A stretch of 41,571 bases of DNA from Mesostigma viride (Eukaryota > Streptophyta > Mesostigmatophyceae > Mesostigmatales > Mesostigmataceae): the NCBI GenBank assembly GCA_009746045.1, contig RPFO01000632.1:1-41571 (forward strand), read 5' to 3'. The notes below the pieces were generated by a model. It was not told the DNA's origin. It searched no databases and saw only the letters and a list, made by a program, of their open reading frames with translations. Numbering within the stretch: position 1 is the stretch's first letter; each line of letters starts with the position of its first letter. Below, in pieces: positions 1 through 9,600 of the stretch. Position numbers and translations under genes: made by a program.

Positions 1-26
1 AGTCAGCCCACACACAGCCTGACTCG

Positions 27-622
27 CTTTCCAACGCTGTGCTAGACGCCTCTCTGGACAAAGGAAACTTGAAGAGTTATCAAGTCCCGAAGTAATGCCG
101 CCGGACGCTACAGCAGTACCAGGACTAAGGACACGTGAGGGACAGGGCACGTGGCAGTGTTGGGTGAACCATCACACGTTACGTGTCACAGGACCGACTG
201 TCACTAGGAGGTACTGTGGTCAATATTGGTTGATGGTACCAAGAATGTCACAGGACTTCAGGACTGGCAGTCCTGCAGGCCTGGGATGGACGGGTACTTG
301 TCATGACGGATAAATCCAGAGCGTTACTGTCATTCATGGAAGGACAGACGTCCTGGATTGATGCAACCAAGGAAATTGACAGTGGCGGACCTGCCAAGGC
401 GTGCAAGGCCTGGCAGCAATGGTGAGACCTAGAAAGGCTCGGACACAGCAGTGGCCAAGCGTCTTTTCCCAACACCGTCCGTGGGTACTGCCGCCTCAGG
501 CTAGTGACCACAGGGTAGTGAGGCAACTGTGGTAAAGGTTAAAAGCCGCTGGTTGAAACCATGGCTCCATTCATCACATCTTGGGAAGACCAGAAACTCA
601 CTGATCCGCGTTCATCTAAATC
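27..622 (+). repeat. 5' direct repeat (putative LTR)
   Basis: This segment is repeated nearly base for base at 7558-8147, with a few substitutions and small indels (for example a short CTAG-containing stretch near 510 is missing from the second copy). The repeat starts at CTTTCCAACGC and ends at CATCTAAATC, and flanking sequence differs on both sides. Its position on either side of the retroelement coding region suggests an LTR, but the ends lack TG/CA. It contains a 40-codon ORF at about 303-425, whose significance is unknown. Confidence 0.7.
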
Positions 623-645
623 GTATTACAGTCTGGTCGACGGAT

Positions 646-1611
646 ATGTCGAATTCGGACTCTGAAGCTAGGACAAACACCTTTGCGCGTGCAGCAACGG
701 TAGCGGCGTCCAGTCCAGTACCCGCAGGAGGGCACGAGGACTCGGAGGAAGTGCGCCGAAATATTCGTGCGGTGTCGGCGCCGGGCGAGTACGTCCGAGG
801 AGCAGCCGAGCAGCTGCTGAGATTTCGCGAGGACCTCGCGGAAATCATCAGAAGGCTGCCAGCGTCTTGGCGGGCTGGCCACACAAACGCATTCGCGTTT
901 GAGCAGGTGGTCACTCTGCTTTTGCAGATAATTGCCATAAGCCTCGGGGGTGCCCGAGAGATAAACGACCTTGTCGCCAATCTCCGCCTTGGGGACGACT
1001 ACACCGGCGTGCCAAACGTGGTGCAGGTCGCCCGGGACAGGCGGGAGGCCATCGTTCGTGGCAGTACGCAGGCGTTGGTGGCAGAGTGCCAGAATCTGGC
1101 GCACTCTGTCTTAGAGTTGACCAGAGGCGCTGCTGATCGTGTCTTCATTACTCTTAATCCCTTCTCCATCTACACTAGTCGGGATACTCCACATTCTCGC
1201 CGAGAGTTAAACCAGCTAAGTTTGACTGTCGACGTGGTTGGCGGTCGAGAGGTCTCAGCCGACGACGCCTTCTACGACTTCGTAGATCAGCCAGCAGGGG
1301 CGGTAGTACAGCCGGCCCAGAGGCGTCACGAGGGCGACGGCTCTCAGGAGGGCCGTGAGCAGGCGCAGCGGGACGAGCTTAATCGCTACCACATTGACGA
1401 CAACGTTGGTTTAGGTGAGGCCCATTTGCTGAGGTGGGGGCGTTCTCGCTGGATACGTGATTACGCGTATGGTTTGAGGCTTCCGGTGGTTATTAGGCCT
1501 GTGCCTACTCACGACGACCAGGGGCAGCCATTGAATCCGGTGGAGGGACCGTTCCACGAGCCAGCACCTGCACCGGTTGCAGGAGAAGCTTCGTCTGAAA
1601 ACGAGGCTTGA
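646..1611 (+). CDS. Unknown protein of the retroelement (upstream ORF)
   Basis: A 321-residue ORF if begun at the ATG at 646; it stays open further upstream to 529, but that part lies inside the direct repeat. I do not recognise a domain. The middle is helix-rich (RFREDLAEIIRRL, FEQVVTLLLQIIAISLGG), and the C-terminal third is charged, with GDGSQEGREQAQRDEL, and ends in a Pro/Ala-rich tail. It sits just before Gag on the same strand, so it may be an accessory ORF or a Gag-like structural protein. It could also be an unrelated gene captured by the element. Confidence 0.5.
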   Translation: MSNSDSEARTNTFARAATVAASSPVPAGGHEDSEEVRRNIRAVSAPGEYVRGAAEQLLRFREDLAEIIRRLPASWRAGHTNAFAFEQVVTLLLQIIAISLGGAREINDLVANLRLGDDYTGVPNVVQVARDRREAIVRGSTQALVAECQNLAHSVLELTRGAADRVFITLNPFSIYTSRDTPHSRRELNQLSLTVDVVGGREVSADDAFYDFVDQPAGAVVQPAQRRHEGDGSQEGREQAQRDELNRYHIDDNVGLGEAHLLRWGRSRWIRDYAYGLRLPVVIRPVPTHDDQGQPLNPVEGPFHEPAPAPVAGEASSENEA

Positions 1612-1680
1612 GGGGGTGGAGGATAGGTGGAGAGTTTGCTGTTTTCTTGTTGCAAAGTTGGTCGCAGCCATTGTATATAA

Positions 1681-2147
1681 TGCCTAGGAGGGCAAGCCGG
1701 GGTGCGGCGACATTCGAGGAGCAACGGGAGCGAACGGCAGAGGAGGACATCGCCAGAGAGGAAGGGGAGGCGATGGAGGAGAGGGGCGTGGAGGCGCCAG
1801 CTGGGCAACCTATCCCAGAGATGGACCCCAGAGCCGGGAGAACACACAAGCGGTGGCGTGATGGGCAAGCTGAGGCGGAGAAAGTCAAGCGTGCCAGGCG
1901 ACCTACGGATGCAGTGGTGCTCACAACGCCTGGTGAGGAGGACGCCATCGTCACCCCAGGTGTGCGTGCTGCAAAGCAAGCTGCTGTTCACGATAGGGTG
2001 TCTGGTATGTTGCCCGAGCGTTTGGAGGCTAGGATTGACCCTCCCCAGGCACCACCAGTGCGTGTGGGGAGTGTGTTGCCTGGCACCCGTCCATTTTCTG
2101 ATGCTGTGACAGTCATGAATGGGCAGAAAGCGCTCAACCCTCCCTGA
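1681..2147 (+). CDS. Gag N-terminal portion (frame-disrupted)
   Basis: From the ATG at 1681 this frame encodes an acidic and basic, low-hydrophobicity stretch rich in Glu and Arg (EEQRERTAEED, KVKRARRP), ending in a TGA at 2145-2147. The next frame is open from 2102 and runs straight into the CCHC-containing Gag ORF, so a single-base shift between 2102 and 2147 probably separates two parts of one Gag. The protein shows no catalytic motif. The role is inferred from position and from its continuation. Confidence 0.5.
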
Positions 2148-3004
2148 AGCAAGACAACCTGGATAAATGGCTTGATGACATGAAGCTAGTTGTGGGCTCT
2201 GTCGCAGCAGGTGTGGATATTGTCAGGGTGTTTCACTCTTCCACCGCAAACAAGGGGTCGTCTGAAAGGGTCAATGACATGGCTAGGCATGCTCTGAAAG
2301 AGGGGCACACTTGGCTGCAGTTCCTAGATGACATCAAGGAGGAGTTTTCTGACAGGGTTCACAATCTCACCATGGAAAAGAAGAGAGAATTTGATGAGTT
2401 TGAGATCAAGGGTGAGGTGGCTGCTGAGCTGGCCAGGTTTGAGTTGATCGTGGAGGCAGGCAAGAAGCAGGGCTTCAGTGTGACAGTCAGGGCAGCAGCA
2501 GACCACTTCTTTGATAAGATGGGCTTGTCAGAGGAAGGTAGGGCTACTGCTAGGCAGCTCTGTGATCTCACTGATGGCACCTGGGGGGCTCTGAAGCGTG
2601 TGATACTAAACTTCAGGACCCGGGTCCCTACCTGCAAGGGTATCAGTTCTCAGGGAGGGTCAGCGTCTCAGGCTAGCCAGGGCAAGAACCGTACCCCATC
2701 TGGGACACGGTATGGTAGCAGGAGAAGGAAGCAGGCCCAGAAGGAGCAGAACCAGGGTGGTGGAGGAGGTCAGCAGGGGAACCAGAATCAGGGGAACCAG
2801 TCTGGCAACCGTAACAGCCATCAGCAGGGTAAGGGTGGTGGCCAGGGGCAGAATAACAATCAGGCCTCAGGCAACCAGAACAAGCAGGACAGCAAGGCCC
2901 CAGGGGGAGGGTCTGGCAAGAGCAAGTGTTTTGCTTGTGGCAAGGAAGGTCACTGGAAGAGGGATTGCCCAAACAAGAAGAAGGGGCAGTCTGATCAGAA
3001 GTGA
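2102..3004 (+). CDS. gag: Gag capsid/nucleocapsid with CCHC zinc knuckle
   Basis: The first ATG is at 2180 (274 residues), but the frame is open from 2102, supporting fusion to the upstream Gag piece. Residues 1-150 are helix-rich and charged, as expected for a capsid-type Gag. A Gln/Gly/Asn-rich linker (about 170-245) follows, and then a zinc knuckle CFACGKEGHWKRDC, which fits C-x2-C-x4-H-x4-C, with a Lys-rich tail. This is the RNA-binding nucleocapsid module of retroelement Gag. The ORF stops at TGA 3002-3004, immediately followed by CTA, and the integrase ORF continues in the same frame. Confidence 0.8.
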   Translation, partial: CCDSHEWAESAQPSLKQDNLDKWLDDMKLVVGSVAAGVDIVRVFHSSTANKGSSERVNDMARHALKEGHTWLQFLDDIKEEFSDRVHNLTMEKKREFDEFEIKGEVAAELARFELIVEAGKKQGFSVTVRAAADHFFDKMGLSEEGRATARQLCDLTDGTWGALKRVILNFRTRVPTCKGISSQGGSASQASQGKNRTPSGTRYGSRRRKQAQKEQNQGGGGGQQGNQNQGNQSGNRNSHQQGKGGGQGQNNNQASGNQNKQDSKAPGGGSGKSKCFACGKEGHWKRDCPNKKKGQSDQK

Positions 3005-4003
3005 CTAGTGAAGCAGTCCCGTGTACATAGTGAGACACCCTGTGGGGACACAGCTTCACATGTAAATAAATCTGGGCAGGGTGCCACCTCTGATCAGCAC
3101 CAGGGGTGTACTGATGTTCTCATTCCACAAGATTGCATGCATGCTGCAGCACAACAATCCCCTCAACTGTCAACAGGTGGAGGGTCCCCAGACAGGGTTG
3201 GCTCTGGGAGCCTAGATGCTCTGCTGGGAGGGTCTGCTGGGTCCTCTGGATCCAAGATGCAGAAGGTGGATGTTGCGTCCTCACACGCAGGGCCCGTCCA
3301 GGCGTCTTCCCAGGTGCGTAATCTGGCTAGGCAACTGAGCTACACGGATGCTGGACGCAGGCTGCACAATATCTTTGGTCACACAGCCATGGCTGAGATG
3401 TTTGGTTGGAAGATTGGAGATGAGCCACTGAGGGAAGCATGCAGGGCTGCAGCTGAGCAATGTACTTGTAAGGAGAATGCTGCCAAGAAGCCAAGGTCCC
3501 ATGCTAGGGAGCCTGCCAGGGAGAAGGGGGACATCCAGGTAGACGTCCAGCATATCAGGGGCTTATACATTTTGGTGGCAGTGGACAGATTTAGCAGGTA
3601 CAGGCTGCTCCAGATTCTGCCAGATATGAAGGGGAATACCCTGCTGCTGGGCTTGCAGACTCTCTTACCAGGCTTTGGGGTGTACAAGACAGTACAGGCT
3701 GATATTCAGTTTGAGTGCCTACTGTCACAGCAGGAGCAACTGCCATGCAAGCTGCTGGTCACGCCCAGGGAGAGCCATGGACAGCAAGGTGCTGTGGAGA
3801 GATCCATCAGGGAGGTCAAGACCGTAGTGCTGGCAGAACCTAAGGTGCCACTGGTAGCATCTGCTTTGGAGAGGGCAGTGTGGACCAGGCAGGTGGAAGA
3901 ACAGTTGAACCTCAGAATAAACTACTATTATGACGGGGTGGCTGTCAATCCTGTAGCACTGCAGTTTGGGATGCTAGCCCAGGAAGTGGTCCAGGCTGCT
4001 TGA
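3005..4003 (+). CDS. Integrase core (Ty1/copia-type Pol)
   Basis: In frame with Gag and separated from it only by the TGA at 3002-3004; no ATG is needed if it is made as Gag-Pol. Counting from the GTG at 3008, an HHCC-like zinc site is visible at H120, H125, C152 and C154. The catalytic triad D179, D232 and E264 follows, with E in GAVERSIR (the position of the usual NGVAER motif). It would insert the element cDNA into host DNA. The usual SDNGTEF block is reduced to ADIQFE, so the copy or lineage is divergent. The frame ends at TGA 4001-4003. Confidence 0.7.
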   Translation, partial: LVKQSRVHSETPCGDTASHVNKSGQGATSDQHQGCTDVLIPQDCMHAAAQQSPQLSTGGGSPDRVGSGSLDALLGGSAGSSGSKMQKVDVASSHAGPVQASSQVRNLARQLSYTDAGRRLHNIFGHTAMAEMFGWKIGDEPLREACRAAAEQCTCKENAAKKPRSHAREPAREKGDIQVDVQHIRGLYILVAVDRFSRYRLLQILPDMKGNTLLLGLQTLLPGFGVYKTVQADIQFECLLSQQEQLPCKLLVTPRESHGQQGAVERSIREVKTVVLAEPKVPLVASALERAVWTRQVEEQLNLRINYYYDGVAVNPVALQFGMLAQEVVQAA

Positions 4004-5202
4004 GGAAAGCAGACAGGGTGTTTGCTCAGTTGAGACGCAAGGATAGGGGCTGGAATGTGCTGAGGCCTCAGGTGGGGCTGAAGGTCAGAATGTGGAAGGA
4101 GCCATCAATGCAGGGCAAGAGGGGCAAGTGGCAGAACGGGGTGGTGACCTGTGTGGAAGATGCCAATCGTTCCTGCCTTGTGGCCTTGGAGAGTAATCCC
4201 AGGCATGTTTACAGGTTGAGCTGGGCCAACGTCAAGGAACGCAAGCCACATGCAATCTGGCCTGCAGACGGGCCTGGACCCCAGTGTTGGCTGGAGGGCC
4301 AGGTTAAGGACCAGGTAGTTGATGTGCCTGTCACTGACGTGGGAGGTGGCTATCCCTCTGATGATGATGAGGTGCAGGAGGCAACTGCATCACCTGTGGT
4401 GGAGCCAACGGGGGCTGGGCCTGCACCAGGGTCCAAGAGGCCACTCATGGCAGACATTGTCCGGTCGCTCATGTTCAACAAGCACAAGGATCCCAAGGTA
4501 TCTAAGTTGACTGAATGGGGTTCTTGCTGGGCTGCTACCCTAGAAGTGGATACTAACTCAGAGGTGTCTATCATCAGGGTGGAGGATGCTCAGGGCCTGA
4601 AGGTGAATAAGGCTGGCTGCAGGGCAGTGAGTGACTTTACGGGCACTGTAACAATGAAGATCCTAGGGGAAGTGACTGTGCCTATCCTGGGTGTCCCCAC
4701 TGCGTTCTGTGTGGTGGAAGGGTACCAGGGGCCTGCCATTTTGGGCCAGAATTTCTTGTGCATGCCAGGAGTGACTCTGTCAGCAGATGAGCTTGCACTA
4801 GAAGGTCATGGCAGTTTGCCCCTCCAGAGATATCACTACTCCAAGGGTCTAGCTGTGGCAGTCAAGGCTGTGAAGGGGCAGCAGAGTGTGGGGCCTGAAG
4901 GCAAGGAGCCCATTGCTGAGGACTTGTTGATCATCCCAACCACCCTAGATCCACGGGACTTGGGGGTGCACAAGTACCAGATTGCTGGTCACAGTCCTAT
5001 TTCCTGGCACCAGTTGGTAGAGTTGATGCAAAGCCCCAAGATGGCTAAGGCATGGATTCTAGGGTTTGTCTCCAGTGGGCATGACTGGATAGTGTCTAAC
5101 TGTGCTGAGCCTGTGGATGAGTTGCCCAGGGAGCATCAGTTGCTAAGGCTCTTGTTTGTGCTCAAGCTGAAGGAGATAGACGGGTGCAGGTGCCACATGT
5201 GA
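4000..5202 (+). CDS. Integrase C-terminal part plus aspartic-protease-like domain
   Basis: This frame picks up where the previous one stops. Residues 1-85 look like the integrase C-terminal region (VGLKVRMWKEPSMQGKRGKW, RHVYRLSWANVKERKP). After an acidic linker, residues 177-250 have retropepsin spacing: ATLEVDTNSEVSII with D184-T-N-S where DTGS/A is usual, then a flap-like region and AILGQNFL (I247-L-G). This would be the polyprotein-processing protease, but Gly to Asn in the active-site triplet may inactivate it. Its position downstream of integrase is unusual for this superfamily. The domain call rests on pattern only. Confidence 0.6.
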   Translation: MRKADRVFAQLRRKDRGWNVLRPQVGLKVRMWKEPSMQGKRGKWQNGVVTCVEDANRSCLVALESNPRHVYRLSWANVKERKPHAIWPADGPGPQCWLEGQVKDQVVDVPVTDVGGGYPSDDDEVQEATASPVVEPTGAGPAPGSKRPLMADIVRSLMFNKHKDPKVSKLTEWGSCWAATLEVDTNSEVSIIRVEDAQGLKVNKAGCRAVSDFTGTVTMKILGEVTVPILGVPTAFCVVEGYQGPAILGQNFLCMPGVTLSADELALEGHGSLPLQRYHYSKGLAVAVKAVKGQQSVGPEGKEPIAEDLLIIPTTLDPRDLGVHKYQIAGHSPISWHQLVELMQSPKMAKAWILGFVSSGHDWIVSNCAEPVDELPREHQLLRLLFVLKLKEIDGCRCHM

Positions 5203-6542
5203 GGCCAGTTGTGACTGAGTACCATGGCACGGGGGAGCTGACAGATGAGGAGTTGTATACGCCTGGGATGCTGCATGATACCTGGAGGATTGTTCTGTGT
5301 ATATATCTGTCTTTCCTGGTCAAGGGCATTGCGTACAGCTCTGTGCTGATTGATTTCAAGAGGGCTTTTCTTAAGGGTGATGTGGAGCAGGCCAAGGAGA
5401 CGTGGCGTGATATCCCTCCCTTCTTTGTAACAGTGCCCAAGGTGTGGAGAGCAGAGATCAAGTCAAAATATCTCAGAATACTCAAGGGTTTGGAGGGTCT
5501 CAGGTCCAGCCCTATCATCTGGAGAAAGAGCCTGGAAAAGTTTCTGAAAACTCACTGTGGCTTTACTGTGTCTCCAGTTGATCCTTGCTTGTTCCAGAGT
5601 ACTCATGAAGGGTTGCCTGTGTTTGCATCTCTGCATGGAGATGACCTGCACCTTCTAGGGCCTCCTGAGTGGGTGGATTCAGTACTGTCCAAGATCCAGA
5701 AGAGGTTTGAGTTAGGAAAGGTCCAGCACATGAAGCAGGATGAGCCCATGGTGTTTTGTGGAATGCAGGCCACGCTGATCAAGAGGGCAGGTACTTGGTT
5801 TATCAAGATGGAGGGTGGCAACAACTATCCTCAGCAGATCATTGATGCCCTCCAGCAGCCCATTACCCAGGCCAGGTGTGCCACAATCAGGGGAATGTTG
5901 GCTTGGCTAGCTAGCATTTGTGCCCCAGATTTGTTGGTGCTGAGTAGGCTCACAGATGCTCAGCTGGTTGAGGTAGGGGCAGAGCAGGTGGTTGAGTCTG
6001 TCAGGAGCTCACCTCCACTCATACTGGCAGCTGTGGACTTGTACAAACCACTCAACATGGTGCTTTTTGTGGACAGTTCCATGGACAGCAGGAAGGTGAC
6101 GGATGTCAGGGGTAGGGCAGCAGCACTCATTACACTACAACAGGAGCACACTTCTCTGGTCAGCTGGTACAGTAGGTTACAGAACAGGGTGACGCCCAGC
6201 AGTGACATTGCTGAGTGCAGGGCAATATGTGAGGGGCTACACACTGCTCTTTACCTCAGGGAGTTATTCTACCAGCTCTGTCAGGTAGCTTCCTGTAGCT
6301 TGCAGCTGCACACACTGGTCAAGACAGACAGCATGGGCATGGTGCAGTTTGTGCACAGACAGCTCGCCAGGAGCAGGGATCTGGATTATTTGTTGCTGAA
6401 GGAGATGTCTTACCTTGCTCATCTTGAACATGTGCCTGGTGTTGACAACCCAGCAGACGCCCTCACCAAGCTGGAGAGCAAGGCTGAGCTGCAATACCCT
6501 GTGCTCAAAGGGCTCATGTACCCCTTTTCTGGTGGGACTTGA
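5184..6542 (+). CDS. Reverse transcriptase and RNase H (Ty1/copia-type)
   Basis: Residues about 15-200 match the copia RT layout: LIDFKRAFLKGD with catalytic D57 (DVKTAFLNG block), LEGLRSSPIIW (GLKQSPRQW block), VDPCLF, and ASLHGDDLHLLG with D153/D154 in place of YVDD. Residues 290-430 match copia RNase H: LFVDSSMD (D297), SDIAECRAI (E344), KTDSMG (D382) and VDNPADALTK near the end. It would copy element RNA into DNA. The frame differs from the previous ORF, so a shift near 5170-5184 breaks the polyprotein. The HGDD box is atypical. Confidence 0.8.
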   Translation: MQVPHVRPVVTEYHGTGELTDEELYTPGMLHDTWRIVLCIYLSFLVKGIAYSSVLIDFKRAFLKGDVEQAKETWRDIPPFFVTVPKVWRAEIKSKYLRILKGLEGLRSSPIIWRKSLEKFLKTHCGFTVSPVDPCLFQSTHEGLPVFASLHGDDLHLLGPPEWVDSVLSKIQKRFELGKVQHMKQDEPMVFCGMQATLIKRAGTWFIKMEGGNNYPQQIIDALQQPITQARCATIRGMLAWLASICAPDLLVLSRLTDAQLVEVGAEQVVESVRSSPPLILAAVDLYKPLNMVLFVDSSMDSRKVTDVRGRAAALITLQQEHTSLVSWYSRLQNRVTPSSDIAECRAICEGLHTALYLRELFYQLCQVASCSLQLHTLVKTDSMGMVQFVHRQLARSRDLDYLLLKEMSYLAHLEHVPGVDNPADALTKLESKAELQYPVLKGLMYPFSGGT

Positions 6543-7557
6543 AGTCCAGCCTTTGCCAGTTGGTGGCTGACCAGTGCTGTTGTCCCCAGGGGGGAGGGCA
6601 ACAGGTAGCCTACCTGTCACCAAGCAGGTAGAAGGCTCAACAGGAGCAAGCTCTTCCTGTAAAGGATTAGCACAGTGGGATGCCTTTGGCCTCGGGCAGT
6701 TAGGCCATGACAGGGCAGGCCATGTTGAGAGTTCTTCCAGGTTGTTTGTATATATCTCTCTTGTTTAGTTTTCTTTAGCTGTGAATAAGTGACAACCTTG
6801 GATATTATGGTGTTGTAACCTGACAGTTGGGCCTTGCTGGTGCAGGCTGGTCCACTGGGAACACTCAACATTGGTTTTGGTGGATATTCTATAATAAAAC
6901 ATAATCATGTTGTATGCCAATCTCTCTTGTTGTCTGTCATGTGACCAGGTTAAGTTTAACCTGGGGTTCTGGGGTAGGGTTCGATTCCCTAGTTGAGCCA
7001 CAGCCTGGTATGTATGACTCCTGGGCTTTAACACCCAGTGATGACATGGGCTCCCCATCAAGCAGTGGCACAGTGGTGTTGAAGTGGCTTCCATTGGTGA
7101 ACATTTGGATGGATGATGCCTGGAACGCTCGGGGCGGGCGCCATGAAACGGGCGCCAGTGATAACTGGGAAGACCAGGAACTCACTGTAATACGTTTCCT
7201 GTAGTCAGGGCCTCTCATTCAGATATCCAGGATATGTTGCCTAAGGAATATTCAATATCCTCCTTTAAACCCAAGCCAAGGTACAGTTGCAAAAGAAAGG
7301 GTTGGGGATGACCTGCAGGTCAAGTTAATGATCAGATGGCAGGGTTGAACCATAGATCCCTAAAAGAGGATACCATTAAGGTGGCAAAAGGGGTGCTCAT
7401 GAGGCTTATTATAAGTCCAGGGTAACCAGGTGTCCATTTCACAAGGCAGCAAGGAATGGGTTGGTCATGGTGTGAAGCTTGCAGCTCCAAAACAAGAAAG
7501 GGTTGGAGTTAGCATATTGATGATGCAATATGCTAAGCATATCATACTTGAAGTGGC
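6543..7557 (+). other. Non-coding 3' region of the retroelement
   Basis: No convincing gene. It contains an AATAAA-type polyadenylation signal near 6892 and a B-box-like GGTTCGATTCC at about 6978-6988, resembling a tRNA T-arm or tRNA-derived SINE fragment without a convincing A box or cloverleaf. A short segment at 7165-7195 resembles the GGGAAGACCAG-containing end of the flanking direct repeats. Confidence 0.5.
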
Positions 7558-8147
7558 CTTTCCAACGCCGTGCTAGACGCCTCATTTGGACAAGGAACTT
7601 GAGAGTTATCAAGTCCCGAAGTAATGCCGCCGGACGCTACAGCAGTACCAGGACTAAGGACACGTGAGGGACAGGGCACGTGGCAGTGTTGGGTGAACCA
7701 TCACAGGTTACGTGTCACAGGACCGACTGTCACTAGGAGGTACTGAGGTCAGTATTGGTTGATGGTACCAAGAATGTCACAGGACTTCAGGACTGGCAGT
7801 CCTGCAGGCCTGGGATGGATGGGTACTTGTCATGACGGATAAATCCAGAGCGTTACTGTCATTCATGGAAGGACAGACGTCCTGGATTGATGCAACCAAG
7901 GAAACTGACAGTGGCGGACCTGCCAAGGCGTGCAAGGCCTGGCAGCAATGGTGAGACCTAGAAAGGCTCGGACACAGCAGTGGCCAAGCGTCTTTTCCCA
8001 ACACCGTCCGTGGGTACTGCCGCCTCAGGTGACCACAGGGTAGTGAGGCAACTGTGGTAAAGGTTAAAAGCCGCTGGTTGAAACCATGGCTCCATTCATC
8101 ACATCTTGGGAAGACCAGAAACTCACTGATCCGCGTTCATCTAAATC
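7558..8147 (+). repeat. 3' direct repeat (putative LTR)
   Basis: Second copy of 27-622 in the same orientation, ending at the same CATCTAAATC. Unique LINE-like sequence begins immediately after it. High similarity between the copies suggests a fairly recent origin if they are LTRs. Confidence 0.7.
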
Positions 8148-9600
8148 CACCTCCTGACCAGAGATGTTATACGCCTTGTCTTCACCATCCGAGGGTGCCG
8201 GCTCTGCAGCCAACTCACCCTCGGGCTGGTAACCACCACCCCGGGGGCCCCCGCCAGACTGGCCCTCCTGTACCACAGCTGACTGCGGTCCCTTACCGTT
8301 TACCCCGCCATGCACTGCAGACCGGCATCTGGCAGGGTTGCGTCCTGTCGCCGTACCTGTTTAGTTCTTGTTGTGGATTATGTTATGCGCCAGGGACGTG
8401 CCCGCTTTCCTAGCATTGCTGGCCGTGCCCCAGGCCTACTGTAGTGATCGATCACGAACGAGCTTGGGGAAGGGGGGCTGACCAAAAGGCAGAATTGACT
8501 AGCTGATCTCATTTATGCTGACGACATCACGCTCATCGAGAAGCCGGAGTCTGCCCAACTTTGGCTGGACTGCCTGGCGCTCGAGGCTCGGGCTGTTGGT
8601 CTGGAAATCAGCCCCAAAACGGAGGCCCTGGCTCTCGGCCTCAGTGGCCGGGCCCCCGCCCCCACTCCGCCTCTTAGACGACACCGAGGTCAACTAGTGT
8701 ACCCTACTTCAGGCCGCTTCAAGTTGCACTCGGCAGTACTTGGCTTCCGGACTGAGAGGACGACCTGACGACACAGATAGGCATGGCGTGGCGGCGCACC
8801 TCCATGACCGCCGCCGCTGCATGGTGGACTGAGCTAGCGACACCGCCCTACCCCGGATCGTCAAGCGTGACCTCTTCAAGGTCGTCATTCTGACGATCCT
8901 GACCTACGCCGCCGAGACCTGAGTGGACACTGACGCAGGAGCTGGAGCAACGACTCGACGGCAACGTCACCAAGCAAGATACTGCGCAAGGCCCCTTTGG
9001 TTTGCACATTAGTAATGAGGATTTGTACGCTGATTCGAACGCACTATGTTTCCCACATTCTTGGGCACAGGCGCCTGGGCCTAGCCGGGCACCTGGCCCG
9101 CACAGATCAGGTAGACACATCAGATAGATTAGCTGGCACACCAAGCCCGCCCAGCCTGGGCGATATGTCCTCACCTGGTGTGCCCCAGGTCGCGCGCGGC
9201 AGGGCCGCCGGCCCGTGGACTTTCCGTGATAGGCTAGGCATGCACAGGTATGTGCTAGTAACCCTAGACGAGACGGGCTCATGCTCGGGCAGCCTCCTGG
9301 TTTGTCTGTAATCTGGAGGCAGATGGTTCGCATGCAAGGATAGATGGCAAGTAGTGATGAAGGAGACCACCCCCAAGTCTGTGGGGGTTCCGCGTGTCGG
9401 ACCGCGTATATGGCATTCATAGCGATTCGGGCCATGTTGCCCACACCCCTGTAACTAGGAGCTAGATTATTAGCTAGCATCATCCATTCCATCCCATGTT
9501 CCCCTCCCACTGATTGAGGACTTACTATGCTCAAGTGACGCAGTCACGTTTCTTCTATTATTAATTAAATAATTAATACATTAATTAATTATAAAATATA
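8148..9600 (+). pseudogene. Decayed LINE reverse transcriptase copy
   Basis: A short reading frame around 8310-8413 contains WQGCVLSPYLF, the RQGCxLSPxLF block of LINE RTs. From about 8490 onward the sequence is a mutated duplicate of the copy at 11990-13000, including the Y-A-D-D-coding segment. It is broken by many small indels and stops. It ends with the same 3' sequence (GGACTTACTATGCTCA) and a related imperfect hairpin near 9531-9550, followed by an AT-rich tail with TTAATTAA blocks. It cannot encode a working protein. Confidence 0.7.

Larger units (their letters stand above)
27..8147 (+). mobile_element. Decayed Ty1/copia-like LTR retroelement
   Basis: Consecutive plus-strand ORFs encode, in order, an unknown protein, a Gag with a CCHC zinc knuckle, an HHCC/DDE integrase, an aspartic-protease-like segment, a reverse transcriptase and an RNase H. 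They lie between two ~590-bp direct repeats. RT following integrase is the Ty1/copia arrangement; in Ty3/gypsy elements integrase comes last. The coding part is interrupted by frame changes near 2102-2147, 4000 and 5180 and by an in-frame TGA at 3002, so this copy is probably not autonomous. I could not find canonical TG...CA repeat ends, a clear primer-binding site or a target-site duplication, so the outer boundaries are inferred from the direct repeats only. Confidence 0.75.

Noticed and set aside
6960-7010. tRNA gene
   Set aside because: A B-box-like GGTTCGATTCC is present, but I cannot fold a cloverleaf or find a convincing A box and anticodon arm.
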